Below, piece by piece: positions 41,041 through 50,128 of a stretch of DNA of 64,000 bases. The position numbers were made by a program, and so were the translations under genes. The stretch covers positions 4,836,001 to 4,900,000 of the forward strand of contig NZ_AP022563.1 of NCBI RefSeq assembly GCF_010726645.1. Direction: 5' to 3'. How positions within the stretch are numbered: the first letter of the stretch is position 1; each line of letters opens with the position of its first letter. The notes under the pieces were generated by a model. The model did no database searches. It worked only from the letters and a program-made list of their open reading frames with translations, and had not been told where the DNA came from. The stretch is from Mycolicibacterium duvalii. GTDB lineage: Bacteria; Actinomycetota; Actinomycetes; Mycobacteriales; Mycobacteriaceae.

Positions 41041-42411
41041 GTGATTCCCGCAAGCGCACAAGAACGGTTCGGCGTCCTGCTGGACCAGGTTGACGCTGCG
41101 TATCAGGAGATGCAGCTGTTGTCCTCCGACGGCGTCGGGAATCGCTTTCGGGTCGAGATGGCCGAACGCCTCGAGACACAGGAGCGACTCAATCGCGGCC
41201 TGATGTACCGGGTTTTCGGCGAGGTCGCCGACCCTCCCGACGAAAGCGGAATGCTGCCCGAGCTGCCGGTCCGGTTGAGCATGCGGTTGCGCATCCCACC
41301 CCGGGAAGTCAAACGGCGAATGAAGTTGGCCGGCAATATCTGTGGCCGTCGTCAGCTTTCGGGTCCGCCGCTGTCTCCGCTTCTGCCGGCGGTGGCCGAC
41401 GCCGTGCGGTCGGGGCGCATCGGGGACGACCATGTCACGGCGATCACGAAGGTTCTGAAGAAGCTGCCGTCGGCCACGTCGGCCGACGATCGTACGGATG
41501 TCGAGACCAGCCTGGTGCGGGAAGCCGAGCGTAGCGACGCCGACATCGTCACGGTGGTCGGTCAGCGCATCGACGATCTCTTCAACCCCGACGGCCACCT
41601 CGACGAAGCCGACCGCGCGCAGCAGCGGGGCGTCCGATTGGGACCCCAGCGCAGCGACGGGCTGTCGCGGATCAGTGGAGTCGTCGACCCGGAGACCAGG
41701 TGCTACATCGAGGCGTGCGCCGCGGCGGTGCGCCCTGGGCGGTATCTGCCCGACGGATCCGTCGCGGAGTTGCCCGACCTCCGCAGCGTGGCGCAGCGCT
41801 GCCACGACGGAATCAAGCTCGGTCTCAAACTCGGCATCGCATCCGGCGAAATGGGTTCCCATCGCGGTCATCCCGTGACGGTGATCGTGCGCACCACGCT
41901 GGCCGACCTGAACCAGGCGGCGCACGCAGTCAACGACCCGAACGTCTCGATGCCGTCGCCGGCCCGCACCGGGGGTGACACCGCGCTGCCGATGCGCGAC
42001 GTCATCCGGATGGCCAGCGACGCCATCCACTATCTCGCCGTCTTCGACGGCCACACCGAACGTCCGCTGTATCTCGGGAGGCAAACGCGCATCGCCACAA
42101 CGGATCAGCGGATGATCTGCTACGCCCGCGACGGCGGCTGCACCCGACCGAACTGTACGGCGCCCGGCTACCACTGCGAGGTCCACCACGACGACGAATG
42201 GGGCAAGGGCGGTCGCACCGACGCCGATGCCCTGTTCTTCGGCTGCGGGCCCGACCACAAGTTGCTCACTCTGGGGCGGATGTCCGCGACAGTCCGCAGC
42301 GGACGTCTGGCGTGGACCGACGGCCTGTCACCACCGCGGATCAACCGCGTGCACCATCCCGACGAGTTGTTGCGCGGCGACCCCGACCCGCCCAATATCG
42401 AGAGTCGGTGA
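41041..42411 (+). CDS. 13E12/DUF222-family protein with HNH endonuclease domain
   Basis: A 456-residue protein with an N-terminal DUF222 (13E12 repeat) domain, about 20-330, and a C-terminal HNH motif: CARDGGCTRPNC...YHCEVHHDDEWGKGG, with further HK residues in GPDHKLL. The Cys pairs make the HNH zinc site. The GTG at 41041 is close to GGAGGG (short spacing); the MFEQMIDIL frame just upstream ends at a TGA overlapping this GTG. 13E12 proteins are multicopy in mycobacteria; the role of the nuclease is not settled. It is preceded by a LexA box. Confidence 0.9.
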   Translation: MIPASAQERFGVLLDQVDAAYQEMQLLSSDGVGNRFRVEMAERLETQERLNRGLMYRVFGEVADPPDESGMLPELPVRLSMRLRIPPREVKRRMKLAGNICGRRQLSGPPLSPLLPAVADAVRSGRIGDDHVTAITKVLKKLPSATSADDRTDVETSLVREAERSDADIVTVVGQRIDDLFNPDGHLDEADRAQQRGVRLGPQRSDGLSRISGVVDPETRCYIEACAAAVRPGRYLPDGSVAELPDLRSVAQRCHDGIKLGLKLGIASGEMGSHRGHPVTVIVRTTLADLNQAAHAVNDPNVSMPSPARTGGDTALPMRDVIRMASDAIHYLAVFDGHTERPLYLGRQTRIATTDQRMICYARDGGCTRPNCTAPGYHCEVHHDDEWGKGGRTDADALFFGCGPDHKLLTLGRMSATVRSGRLAWTDGLSPPRINRVHHPDELLRGDPDPPNIESR

Positions 42412-43497
42412 TCAGTGCCGACTCAGGCCGTCGACGATGTCGTCGAGCCGAAAGGTGACCGGACGCTCGAGCTGGTCGTAGGTGCACGAGCGCGGGTCCC
42501 GGTCCGGGCGCCACCGGTTGAACTGCGCGGTGTGCCGGAACCGCTGTCCTTCCATGTGGTCATAGCGAACCTCCACCACGCGTTCGGGGCGCAGCGGCAC
42601 GAACGACAGGTCCTTACCCGCATTCCACCGCGACCCGCCGCCGTAACGGCGGGCCAACTCGGGATCAGCGGCGGCCTGTGCGGCCCAGTCCCACGGATGC
42701 TGATCGAACGTCGTCACCAATGGCGCCAGCTCGGTGACCAGTTCGCGCCGGCGGGCCATCGGGAACGCGCCGATGACACCGACCGACGCCAGCGTCCCGT
42801 CGTCGTCGTAGAGGCCGAGCAGCAGCGAGCCCACGGCGTCCGGCCCCGACTTGTGCGGGCGGTAACCGGCGACCACGCAATCCGCGGTGCGCTGGTGCTT
42901 GAGCTTGAACATCACCCGCTTGTCCGGCTGGTAGGTCAGATCCCTGCGCTTGGCGATGACCCCGTCGAGTCCGGCGCCCTCGAAGTCGGTGAACCAGCGG
43001 TGGGCCACGACGGGGTCGGTCGTGGCCGGGGTGACGTGGATCGTGGTGCCCGCGCCGGCGAGGGCGTGGACCAACGCCTCGCGACGCTCGGCGAACGGGG
43101 CGCCGGTGTAATCGGTGTCGCCGAGCGCGAGGAGGTCGAACGCGATGAACGCCGCGGGTGTCTGTGCGGCCAGCATGCGCACCCGCGACGCGGCCGGGTG
43201 CAGCCGCAGCTGCAGTGCCTCGAAGTCCAAGCGGTCACCGGTGGCGATCACGATCTCGCCGTCGATCACGCACCGCGCGGGCAACTCGGCGCGGGCGGCC
43301 TCCACCAACTCCGGGAAGTACCGCGTCATCGGCCGCTCCTTGCGGCTGCCCAACTCGATCTCGTCGCCGTCGCGAAACAGGATCGACCGGAATCCGTCCC
43401 ACTTGGGCTCGTAGAGATACTCGGCGGGGTCGCCGGGCACCTCGGCCACCGGTTTGGCCAGCATCGGCGCCACCGGCGGCACGACGGGCAGCCTCAT
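42412..43497 (-). CDS. ligC: LigC, ATP-dependent DNA ligase
   Basis: An ATP-dependent DNA ligase of 361 residues. The adenylation motif is EPKWDGFRSI with Lys32 as nucleophile; other motifs are VIDGEIVI (III), GLDGVIAKRRDLTY (IV) and MFKLKH (V). A C-terminal OB fold follows (VGSLLLGLYDDDG, FVPLRPERVVEVRYDHMEG). Mycobacterial LigC serves in DNA repair and end joining as backup to LigD. It overlaps the upstream HtrA-like gene by 4 bases. Converges on the HNH gene with no gap. Confidence 0.94.
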   Translation of the reverse strand: MRLPVVPPVAPMLAKPVAEVPGDPAEYLYEPKWDGFRSILFRDGDEIELGSRKERPMTRYFPELVEAARAELPARCVIDGEIVIATGDRLDFEALQLRLHPAASRVRMLAAQTPAAFIAFDLLALGDTDYTGAPFAERREALVHALAGAGTTIHVTPATTDPVVAHRWFTDFEGAGLDGVIAKRRDLTYQPDKRVMFKLKHQRTADCVVAGYRPHKSGPDAVGSLLLGLYDDDGTLASVGVIGAFPMARRRELVTELAPLVTTFDQHPWDWAAQAAADPELARRYGGGSRWNAGKDLSFVPLRPERVVEVRYDHMEGQRFRHTAQFNRWRPDRDPRSCTYDQLERPVTFRLDDIVDGLSRH

Positions 43498-44537
43498 CCG
43501 CCGCGCGACCCGATCGTCACGTCCAGGGTGACCCGCTGGCCGCCGCGCATCACCACCAGCGGCTGCCGTGAATCGGGCGCGGTGCGGCGCAGCGCGCCGA
43601 GTAGGTCCTCCACCGATTCCACTCGCTCGCCGCCCAACTCGACGATGACGTCTCCGGGCCGCACACCGGCGGCTGCCGCGGGACTGCCACGCTCCACCCC
43701 GCGAACCAGCGCGCCGTTCTCCACCGGGACCCGCAGCTCCTGCCGGATGGCCGGAGTGAGGCGGCTGGTCGAGACGCCGAGGAAGGAGTGCGTGGCGCGC
43801 CCGTCGGTGAGCAACTGCTCGGTGACGTCCAGCACGGTCGAGGTCGGAATCGCGAATCCCAGCGACACGGCGCCGGCGGTCGGCGGGATGTAGGCCTCGT
43901 TGATGCCGACCACCCGTCCTTCGGAATCGAGCAGCGCTCCACCGGAGTTCCCCGGCGAGATGGAGGCATCGGTTTGGATGAGGTCGACCAGCGACGAGCC
44001 TTCCACTGCCGAATCCGGGATGTTGCGGTTGAGCCCGGAGATGATGCCGGCCGTCGCGGTGTTCTCGAACCCGAGAGGGCTGCCGATGGCGATCGCGATC
44101 TCGCCCGGGCGGGGCAGATCACTGCGGTACTCGGGCACCGGGAGGTCACCGCGTTCGGAGCGCACGACCGCCAGATCCGTCACATCGTCGGTGGCGAGCA
44201 CTCGTCCGGTCGCGCTGACGCCGTCGGCGAAGCCGATCGTGACCTCGCGGGCGCGTCCCACGACATGGGCGTTGGTGACGATGATGTCGGGACGCAGGAC
44301 CACTCCGCTGCCCACGCCGCCGTCGAGCTGGATGGTGACGACGCTGGGACCCACCCGTTCGACGAGGTCTGCGAAGCCGGTCGCCGACGGCGCGGCCGGG
44401 GGCGGCGACGCACTCGTGGTCGCCGCGGTCGAAGGGGGCGGCGCCGCCGAAGTCGGCGAGTTCTGCTGTGCATTCTGTCCGCATCCGGCCACCGTCAACA
44501 CGGCGATTGCGACGACCGCGATCCATCCCGACTTCAT
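43494..44537 (-). CDS. HtrA/DegP-type (S1C) serine protease, lipoprotein
   Basis: A 347-residue trypsin-like protease with the triad His in TNAHVVG, Asp in DVTDLAVV and Ser in SPGNSGGAL, plus a C-terminal PDZ domain (RGVERGSPAAAAGVRPGDVIVELGG). It begins with a lipoprotein signal and lipobox TVAGC (Cys19), then a 35-residue Pro/Ala/Thr linker. Most mycobacterial HtrA proteins have an N-terminal transmembrane helix, so lipid anchoring outside the membrane is notable. It is upstream of and coupled to ligC, which looks incidental. Confidence 0.9.
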   Translation of the reverse strand: MKSGWIAVVAIAVLTVAGCGQNAQQNSPTSAAPPPSTAATTSASPPPAAPSATGFADLVERVGPSVVTIQLDGGVGSGVVLRPDIIVTNAHVVGRAREVTIGFADGVSATGRVLATDDVTDLAVVRSERGDLPVPEYRSDLPRPGEIAIAIGSPLGFENTATAGIISGLNRNIPDSAVEGSSLVDLIQTDASISPGNSGGALLDSEGRVVGINEAYIPPTAGAVSLGFAIPTSTVLDVTEQLLTDGRATHSFLGVSTSRLTPAIRQELRVPVENGALVRGVERGSPAAAAGVRPGDVIVELGGERVESVEDLLGALRRTAPDSRQPLVVMRGGQRVTLDVTIGSRGG

Positions 44538-44591
44538 CGGGTCAGACTACAAGTGACGGTCATATGCCGGTGGCTGCCGGACATCACGCAT

Positions 44592-44609
44592 ACTATACGT
44601 CTGTACAGC
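44592..44609. promoter_or_regulatory. operator copy 1 (GCTGTACG-type palindrome)
   Basis: Sequence aCTATACGTCTGTACAGC, matching the consensus GCTGTACGATCGTACAGC at 13 of 18 positions. It ends 18 bases before the ATG of the GMC oxidoreductase. Three further copies occur at 47543, 50847 and 57020. Confidence 0.6.
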
Positions 44610-44627
44610 GTGAGCGAGAGGTGGAAG

Positions 44628-46223
44628 ATGCGCTACGACTACATCATCGCCGGGGCCGGCTCGGCCGGCTGTGTGCTGGCCAACCGGCTGTCGGCCGACC
44701 CCGCCGTCCGCGTCTTGCTGCTCGAGGCCGGCGGCGCCGATCGCAGCCCGTGGTTCCACATCCCCAAAGGCGCCGGCAAGGTCTTCGAGACCGAAAAGTA
44801 CATGTGGCACTACGAGACCACGCCGTTCGGGCCGACGCCGCACGTCGAGCAGTGGATGCGGGGCAAGGTCCTCGGCGGGTCCAGCTCCATCAACGGTCTG
44901 ATCTACAACCGCGGCAACCGCGCCGACTACGACGGGCTGGAACGCCTCGGCAACAAGGGCTGGGGCTGGGACGACATTCTGCCCATCTTCAAGAGTTTCG
45001 AGAACAACGAGTTCGGGCCGTCCCCGACGCGCGGCACCGGCGGCCCTCTGCACATCTCGGTGCCCCGCGACCCCGACCCGCTGTGCGAGGAGATGATCGA
45101 CGCAGCGACCCGCACCGGTATGTGGCGGGTCGCGGACATCAACGAATCCGACGGTGAGCGCATCGGTTACGCGACCTCGACGATCCGGAAGGGCCGGCGC
45201 GTCAGCGCCGCCACGGCGTTCCTCAAGCCCGCACTGCGCCGGCCGAACCTGACGGTGCGCACCGGCGCGATCGTGCGCACTGTGCTGTTCGAGGGGCAGC
45301 GCGCCGTGGGTGTCGAAGTCACCACACCCAGTGGCGTCGAACAGCTGCACGCGCGTGAGGTGATCGTGTCGATGGGCAGCCTGAATTCGCCGAAACTGTT
45401 GCAGCTCTCGGGTATCGGTCCACGGGAGGTGCTCTCGGCAGCCGGCGTCGCGGTGCGGGTGGAGCACGACCGGGTGGGCCGCGGCCTCCGCGAACATCGT
45501 TGTGCGACATTGCGGTTCGGTCTCAGGGAGGACCTCGGCTACAACCGGTACCTGGCCACCGCCGTGGGCCAGGCAGCCACCGGGATGAAGTATCTGGCCA
45601 ACCGCAGGGGCCCGCTGGCCGCACCGTCGTTCGACGTGGTCGGCTTCGTCAAGGCCCGGCCCGACGCCGAGCGGCCCGACAGTCAGGTGATGATGGGCCC
45701 CTACACGCTACCGCCCTACAACGTCGGCGAACCCGTGGCGATCCAGCGCGAGGCGGGGCTGTCCTGCCTGGGCATGGTCCTGCGCCCGACGTCGGAGGGT
45801 TACCTGGAGATCACCTCGGCCGATCCTGCTGCCGCGCTGCGTATCAATCCGAACTATCTGAACACCGATTACGACCGCGACACCACAGCCAAGCTGCTGC
45901 GCAGGATGCGGTCGATCTTCGAGCAGTCGCCGATTGCCGAGCGGATCAGCGGCGAGACCTATCCCGGACCGCGAGTGCGCAGCGACGACGAACTCGTCGA
46001 CGCCGCGTTGGACGGTGGCTACTGCGGCTACCACGCCGTCGGGACGTGCGCGATGGGGCCCAGCGACCACGATGTGGTCGACAACCAGCTGCGCGTCCGG
46101 GGCGTCGAGGGTCTGCGGGTGGTGGACTGCTCGGTGATGCCGACGATCGTAGCCGGCAACCTCAACGGTCCCGTGATGGCGATGGCCTGGCGGGCAGCGG
46201 ATTTCATCCTGCACGGCCGCTGA
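44628..46223 (+). CDS. GMC-family oxidoreductase
   Basis: A 531-residue FAD alcohol oxidoreductase (choline dehydrogenase type). The FAD motif is YIIAGAGSAGCVLANRLS; other signatures are MRGKVLGGSSSINGLIYNRG (GMC signature 1), GSLNSPKLLQLSGIGP (signature 2) and the C-terminal CGYHAVGTCAMGP with catalytic His, then VVDCSVMPTIVAGNLNGPVMAMA. The ATG at 44628 follows GAGAGGTGGAAG. It lies directly behind operator copy 1, so it is probably part of the catabolic regulon in 44.6-58 kb. Confidence 0.92.
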   Translation: MRYDYIIAGAGSAGCVLANRLSADPAVRVLLLEAGGADRSPWFHIPKGAGKVFETEKYMWHYETTPFGPTPHVEQWMRGKVLGGSSSINGLIYNRGNRADYDGLERLGNKGWGWDDILPIFKSFENNEFGPSPTRGTGGPLHISVPRDPDPLCEEMIDAATRTGMWRVADINESDGERIGYATSTIRKGRRVSAATAFLKPALRRPNLTVRTGAIVRTVLFEGQRAVGVEVTTPSGVEQLHAREVIVSMGSLNSPKLLQLSGIGPREVLSAAGVAVRVEHDRVGRGLREHRCATLRFGLREDLGYNRYLATAVGQAATGMKYLANRRGPLAAPSFDVVGFVKARPDAERPDSQVMMGPYTLPPYNVGEPVAIQREAGLSCLGMVLRPTSEGYLEITSADPAAALRINPNYLNTDYDRDTTAKLLRRMRSIFEQSPIAERISGETYPGPRVRSDDELVDAALDGGYCGYHAVGTCAMGPSDHDVVDNQLRVRGVEGLRVVDCSVMPTIVAGNLNGPVMAMAWRAADFILHGR

Positions 46224-46315
46224 GGCGGCGACATCACGGCGATGTGGCGCGCTCCGTAGCTTGGGCCCTGCTCCCGCGCGGCACCGGTGATCACCGCGAC
46301 GCGGGATGCTTTCAT
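46224..46315 (-). pseudogene. 5' remnant of an SDR gene coupled to the P450
   Basis: An ATG at 46315 overlaps the P450 stop (ATGA) and starts MKASRVAVITGAAREQGP followed by SYGARHIAV, which is the cofactor-binding N-terminus of an SDR of the RVAFITGAARGQGRSHA kind common among mycofactocin-type dehydrogenases. After about 27 residues the similarity stops and the frame runs into sequence antisense to the GMC gene. The rest of the gene appears deleted. The remnant shows that the P450 operon once had an SDR downstream. Confidence 0.7.
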
Positions 46316-47499
46316 CGGATCACCGCGGGCATGCTGTCCCAACCGCGCACGGTCGAGGTCCGCGATCGGCGGGCGCAGCTCATGTCGATGTCCCACTCCG
46401 GCCAGCGCTTGAGCACCTCCTCAAGCGCGACGCGGCCCTCGAGCCGGGCCAATGGGGCGCCGACGCAGAAGTGGGCCCCGCGACCGAAGGTGAGGTGACC
46501 CCCCGGCTTGCGGTGGATGTCGAATCGGTCGGCGTTCTGGAACTGCCGTTCATCGCGGTTGGCGGAGGCGAGCATCAACAGCAGCGGGCTTCCCTCCGGT
46601 ACGACGACCCCGTGGAACGTGACGTCGCCGGTGGCGACGTAGCGCGCGACATGCGGACCCGGCGGTTCGTAGCGCAGCAGCTCCTCGATCGCGGACGGGA
46701 TCAACGTAGGGGTGCTGGTCAGCTCCTTGCGCTGGTCCGGGTGTTCTGCCAGCACCTTGCCCATCCATCCGAACAGGCGGCCGGTGGTCTCGACGCCCGC
46801 TCCGGCGACGACCGCGAGGAACACGGTGAGCTCCTGCTTGGTCAGCTTGCGGACCGTGCCGGTCTCGTCCTCGAACTCGACGTTCAACAGCTCGGTGATC
46901 AGGTCGTCGGACGGGTTGTTCTCCCGCCATTCGATGTACTCGCCGAACATCTCGCCGGTGAAGTAGCGGTCCTTAGCGATCGCCATCGGCTTTCCGGCCT
47001 CATTGCGGAGCACTTCGTTGGCATGCTCGCGCACCGCCGGCTGTTCGGAGTTGGGGATGCCGGCGAGCATGCCGATCGTGCGCATGGGCAGTTCGGCGCC
47101 CAGGTCTTCGACGAAGTCGAACCGGTCGCCACCGACGAGCGGATCGAGACACGCGACACAGAACGCGCGGATCTTGTCCTCGATCGCCCGCATCTTCTTC
47201 GGCGTGAATGCCCTGGCGACGATCGCGCGGTGGATGGTGTGCAGCGGGGGATCCTCGTTGATGAAGATGCCGGGAGGCATCACCGGATCCGTCATGACGA
47301 CCTCGAGGATGTCACCCTTGGCGGAACTGAGTCGCGTCGTATCCTTCAGCGCCGCATCCACATCGGCGTACCGGCTCAAGCCCCAGAAGCCGTGCTCGTC
47401 GTTGCGGTACACGGGCGCCTCGTCGCGCAACCGGCGGTAGGTCGGATAGGGGTCGATGTCGATGTCGACGTGCCACGGGTCGTAGTACAGATCGCTCAA
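46312..47499 (-). CDS. cytochrome P450 (first of a similar pair)
   Basis: A 395-residue P450 with haem loop FGRGAHFCVGAPLAR (Cys at about 345), I-helix GAGVETTGRLFG and K-helix EELLR. I place the start at TTG 47499, with AAGGAG seven bases upstream, because the paralogue at 57037 starts at the equivalent residue (STLYYDP against SDLYYDP). The two proteins are similar along their whole length. Operator copy 2 lies between this gene and the divergent SDR. The substrate is unknown; the context of SDRs and LLM enzymes suggests an alicyclic or steroid-like compound. Confidence 0.92.
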   Translation of the reverse strand: MSDLYYDPWHVDIDIDPYPTYRRLRDEAPVYRNDEHGFWGLSRYADVDAALKDTTRLSSAKGDILEVVMTDPVMPPGIFINEDPPLHTIHRAIVARAFTPKKMRAIEDKIRAFCVACLDPLVGGDRFDFVEDLGAELPMRTIGMLAGIPNSEQPAVREHANEVLRNEAGKPMAIAKDRYFTGEMFGEYIEWRENNPSDDLITELLNVEFEDETGTVRKLTKQELTVFLAVVAGAGVETTGRLFGWMGKVLAEHPDQRKELTSTPTLIPSAIEELLRYEPPGPHVARYVATGDVTFHGVVVPEGSPLLLMLASANRDERQFQNADRFDIHRKPGGHLTFGRGAHFCVGAPLARLEGRVALEEVLKRWPEWDIDMSCARRSRTSTVRGWDSMPAVIR

Positions 47500-47542
47500 C
47501 GTGCTCTCCTTGCCGGCTGGTTCGTGCGAGCATATAGGCTGT

Positions 47543-47560
47543 GCTATACATCCGTACAGC
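47543..47560. promoter_or_regulatory. operator copy 2 (GCTGTACG-type palindrome)
   Basis: Sequence GCTATACATCCGTACAGC, matching the consensus at 14 of 18 positions. It is centred in the 76-base gap between the divergent P450 (starts 47499) and SDR (starts 47576), so one bound regulator could control both directions. Confidence 0.65.
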
Positions 47561-47575
47561 GTGTGAGGAGATGTG

Positions 47576-48319
47576 GTGAGTCGTGTAGCGGTGGTGACCG
47601 GCGGAGCGTCGGGGCTGGGCGAGGCGATCTGCGCGGGCCTGACCGGCGACGGACACCGGGTGGCCGTCCTCGATCTCGACGCGGACGCGGCGGACAGGGT
47701 TGCGGCTGATCTGCGCAGTCGCGGGGCCATCGCCGTCGGCTTCGCGGTCGACGTGTCCGACGAGGACGCCGTCGCGCGCGCCTTCGATGCCGTAAGAACG
47801 GAATTGGGTCCCGTCGAGATCCTGGTCACCAGCGCGGCGATCGGCGGCTTCACCCGCTTCGACAAGATCACCCTCGACGAGTGGAACCGCTACCTCGCAG
47901 TGAATCTGTCGGGGACGTTCCTGAGCATCCGCGCAGCGCTGTCGGACATGGTCGCCGCGGGATGGGGCCGCGTTGTGACGATCTCGTCGGCAGCAGGCCA
48001 GCAGGGCGCACCGCGTCAGGGGCACTACTCGGCAACCAAGGGCGGCGTGATCGCGATGACGAAGACCGTGGCGCGCGACTACGCACGCCACGGCATCACC
48101 GCGAACTCCGTGCCTCCCTTCGCGATCGAGACCCCGATGCTGCGCAGACAGCAGGCCGAGGGCAAGCTGCCGCCGGACGAGTATCTGACGCAGGCCATCC
48201 CGGCGGGCCGCGTCGGCGCCCCCTCCGATGTGGCCGCGGTGTGCTCGTTCCTGTGTTCGGACGCCGCTGGATACGTGACGGGCCAGGTCATCGGGGTGAA
48301 CGGAGGTGCGGTGCTGTGA
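47576..48319 (+). CDS. SDR-family oxidoreductase
   Basis: A 247-residue classical SDR: VVTGGASGLGEAI, SAAIGG in place of NNAG, catalytic Ser in VTISSAAG, and YSATK. The C-terminus TGQVIGVNGGAVL is typical of 3-oxoacyl-ACP reductase/hydroxyacyl-type SDRs. Two adjacent GTG codons (47573, 47576) are possible; the second has better spacing to GAGGAG. It is the first gene of a three-gene unit (SDR, SDR, LLM oxidoreductase). Confidence 0.9.
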   Translation: MSRVAVVTGGASGLGEAICAGLTGDGHRVAVLDLDADAADRVAADLRSRGAIAVGFAVDVSDEDAVARAFDAVRTELGPVEILVTSAAIGGFTRFDKITLDEWNRYLAVNLSGTFLSIRAALSDMVAAGWGRVVTISSAAGQQGAPRQGHYSATKGGVIAMTKTVARDYARHGITANSVPPFAIETPMLRRQQAEGKLPPDEYLTQAIPAGRVGAPSDVAAVCSFLCSDAAGYVTGQVIGVNGGAVL

Positions 48320-48354
48320 ATCCCGATGCACCGGGACAGAAGCGAGGAGGCCGC

Positions 48355-49200
48355 ATGACCGGAGCCGTTGCCGTCGTCACCGGAGCCAGTCGAGGCGCCG
48401 GCGCCGGTATCGCGCATGCACTCGGGGCGCACGGATGCACCGTCTACGTGACCGGCCGCACCGTGGACGGCGACGGCGGCACGATTCATCAGACCGCCGC
48501 TGCGGTCACCGCTGCCGGCGGCCACGGGATCGCGGCGCGCGTCGACCACGGTGACGACGAGCAGGTGGCCGCGTTCTTCGAGCGGGTCGGCGAGGAGCAC
48601 GGCCACCTCGACATCCTGGTCAACAACGCCGCGATCATCCGCGACGAGATGATGGGCCGTACCAAGTTCTGGGAAGAGCCGCTCAACGTCATCGACACCC
48701 TGGATGTCGGCCTGCGCAGCAGCTATGTCGCCACCGTCTACGCCGCGCCGCTGATGGTGCCGCACCGCAAGGGCCTGGTGGTGTTCACGTCGTCCTCCGG
48801 CGCGGTGCACTACGCGTTCGGTCCCGCCTACGGCGTTCCGAAGGCCGGCGCCGACAAGATGGCCGCCGACATGGCCTACGACTTCCGCGATGTCGGTGTC
48901 GCCGCGGTCTCGATTTGGATGGGTTCGCTGCTGACCGACCGGGTCCGGGCGATCGTCGCGAGTAATCCGGACAAGCTCGGCTACATCCTCGAGACCGCCG
49001 AAACCCCGGAGTTGACCGGACACGTGATCTGGGAGCTGTTCTGCGACCCGGAGGTGATGGCACTCAGCGGGCAGGCGCTGATCGGCGCCGAGCTGGCGGC
49101 CAGGTACGGCATCAAGGACGACGGGGACCGCCAACCGCCCTCGTACCGTGACCTTTTCGGCGTCCACCCGGTCGCGCAGCAGTCCCATGTGATGCGATGA
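48355..49200 (+). CDS. SDR-family oxidoreductase (DHRS1-like)
   Basis: A 281-residue SDR with VVTGASRGAGAGIA, NNAAII, Ser in FTSSSGAV and YGVPK. The WMGSLLTDRVRAI region and ETPELTGHVIWEL segment resemble the DHRS1-like subgroup. ATG 48355 has GGAGG seven bases upstream and follows the preceding SDR by 35 bases. Substrate unknown; probably a step of the same catabolic route. Confidence 0.9.
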   Translation: MTGAVAVVTGASRGAGAGIAHALGAHGCTVYVTGRTVDGDGGTIHQTAAAVTAAGGHGIAARVDHGDDEQVAAFFERVGEEHGHLDILVNNAAIIRDEMMGRTKFWEEPLNVIDTLDVGLRSSYVATVYAAPLMVPHRKGLVVFTSSSGAVHYAFGPAYGVPKAGADKMAADMAYDFRDVGVAAVSIWMGSLLTDRVRAIVASNPDKLGYILETAETPELTGHVIWELFCDPEVMALSGQALIGAELAARYGIKDDGDRQPPSYRDLFGVHPVAQQSHVMR

Positions 49201-49204
49201 GCGC

Positions 49205-50128
49205 ATGCGGATCGGACTGACCGGCGGTGGCGCCACCGTCGACAAGATCGTCACCCAGGCCCAACGCGCCGAAGCCGACGGGTTCACCTCGCTGTGGTAC
49301 GCCAGTGGCGTAGCGGGAGATCCGCTGGTGGCGATGGCGATCGCCGGTCGGGCCACGACTTCGATCGAGCTCGGCACCGCAGTGCTGCAGACCTACCCGT
49401 GTCATCCGCTGCTGCAGGCCAACCGCGTCGCCGCGGCGGCGAACGCGATGGGACGCCCCGGCCTGACGCTCGGCCTGGGTCCCTCGCACGAACCGATCGT
49501 GAGCGACGTGCTGGGGCTGTCCTACGCCCACCCGGCGGCCAGCACCCGCGAGTACCTGCAGATCGTCACGGCGCTGCTGGCGGGCGCCGACGTGGACGTC
49601 GACGGGACGTACTGGAGTGCCCACAGCGGAGGCCGGATGGTGTCCCTCGAGTACCGGGTGCCCGTCCTGGTCTCCGCGTTGTCTCCGCGGATGCTCGAGG
49701 CTGCCGGCGAATTCGCCGACGGGGTGGTGCTGTGGATGGCGTCGGCGACCGTCATCGCCGGGCGCATCGGACCGACGCTGCGCGACGCGTGCGCGCGGCA
49801 CGGCAGACCGGCGCCGCGCATCGTCGCGGGCCTGCCGGTGGCGGTGCACGACGACGCGGCGGATGCCCGGGCCGCGATCGCCGCGACCGCATCCGGGTAC
49901 GAGCGGATGAGCAACTACGCGAACATCATTCGCGCCGGTGGCGGGCAGCGTGCCGCCGACGTCGCCATCGTCGGCGACGAGGCGGCGGTGGCCCGGCAGC
50001 TCACCGAGCTGATCGACGCCGGCGCGACCGATGTGTGGGCCCAGCCCGTCGCGGTGGGGCAGGACCGGACGCAGCGGTCGGCCTCGCTGCAGCGAACGCG
50101 CACCCTGTTGAGTGCTCTGACGCGCTAA
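49205..50128 (+). CDS. LLM-class flavin/F420-dependent oxidoreductase
   Basis: A 307-residue luciferase-like TIM barrel: RIGLTGGGATVDKIVTQAQRAEADGF, then SLWYASGVAGDPL and ELGTAVLQTYPCHPLLQA, and RPGLTLGLGPSHEP, all typical of the F420-dependent LLM group of mycobacteria. It follows the SDR by 4 bases. Its last bases overlap the convergent nitroreductase (4 bases). Confidence 0.9.
   Translation: MRIGLTGGGATVDKIVTQAQRAEADGFTSLWYASGVAGDPLVAMAIAGRATTSIELGTAVLQTYPCHPLLQANRVAAAANAMGRPGLTLGLGPSHEPIVSDVLGLSYAHPAASTREYLQIVTALLAGADVDVDGTYWSAHSGGRMVSLEYRVPVLVSALSPRMLEAAGEFADGVVLWMASATVIAGRIGPTLRDACARHGRPAPRIVAGLPVAVHDDAADARAAIAATASGYERMSNYANIIRAGGGQRAADVAIVGDEAAVARQLTELIDAGATDVWAQPVAVGQDRTQRSASLQRTRTLLSALTR

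Noticed and set aside
41008..41043. Eleven-codon frame MFEQMIDILEG ending at the HNH gene start
   Set aside because: Considered as a leader peptide or as the true start of the HNH gene; it ends at TGA overlapping the GTG and coincides with the LexA box, so it is more simply non-coding.
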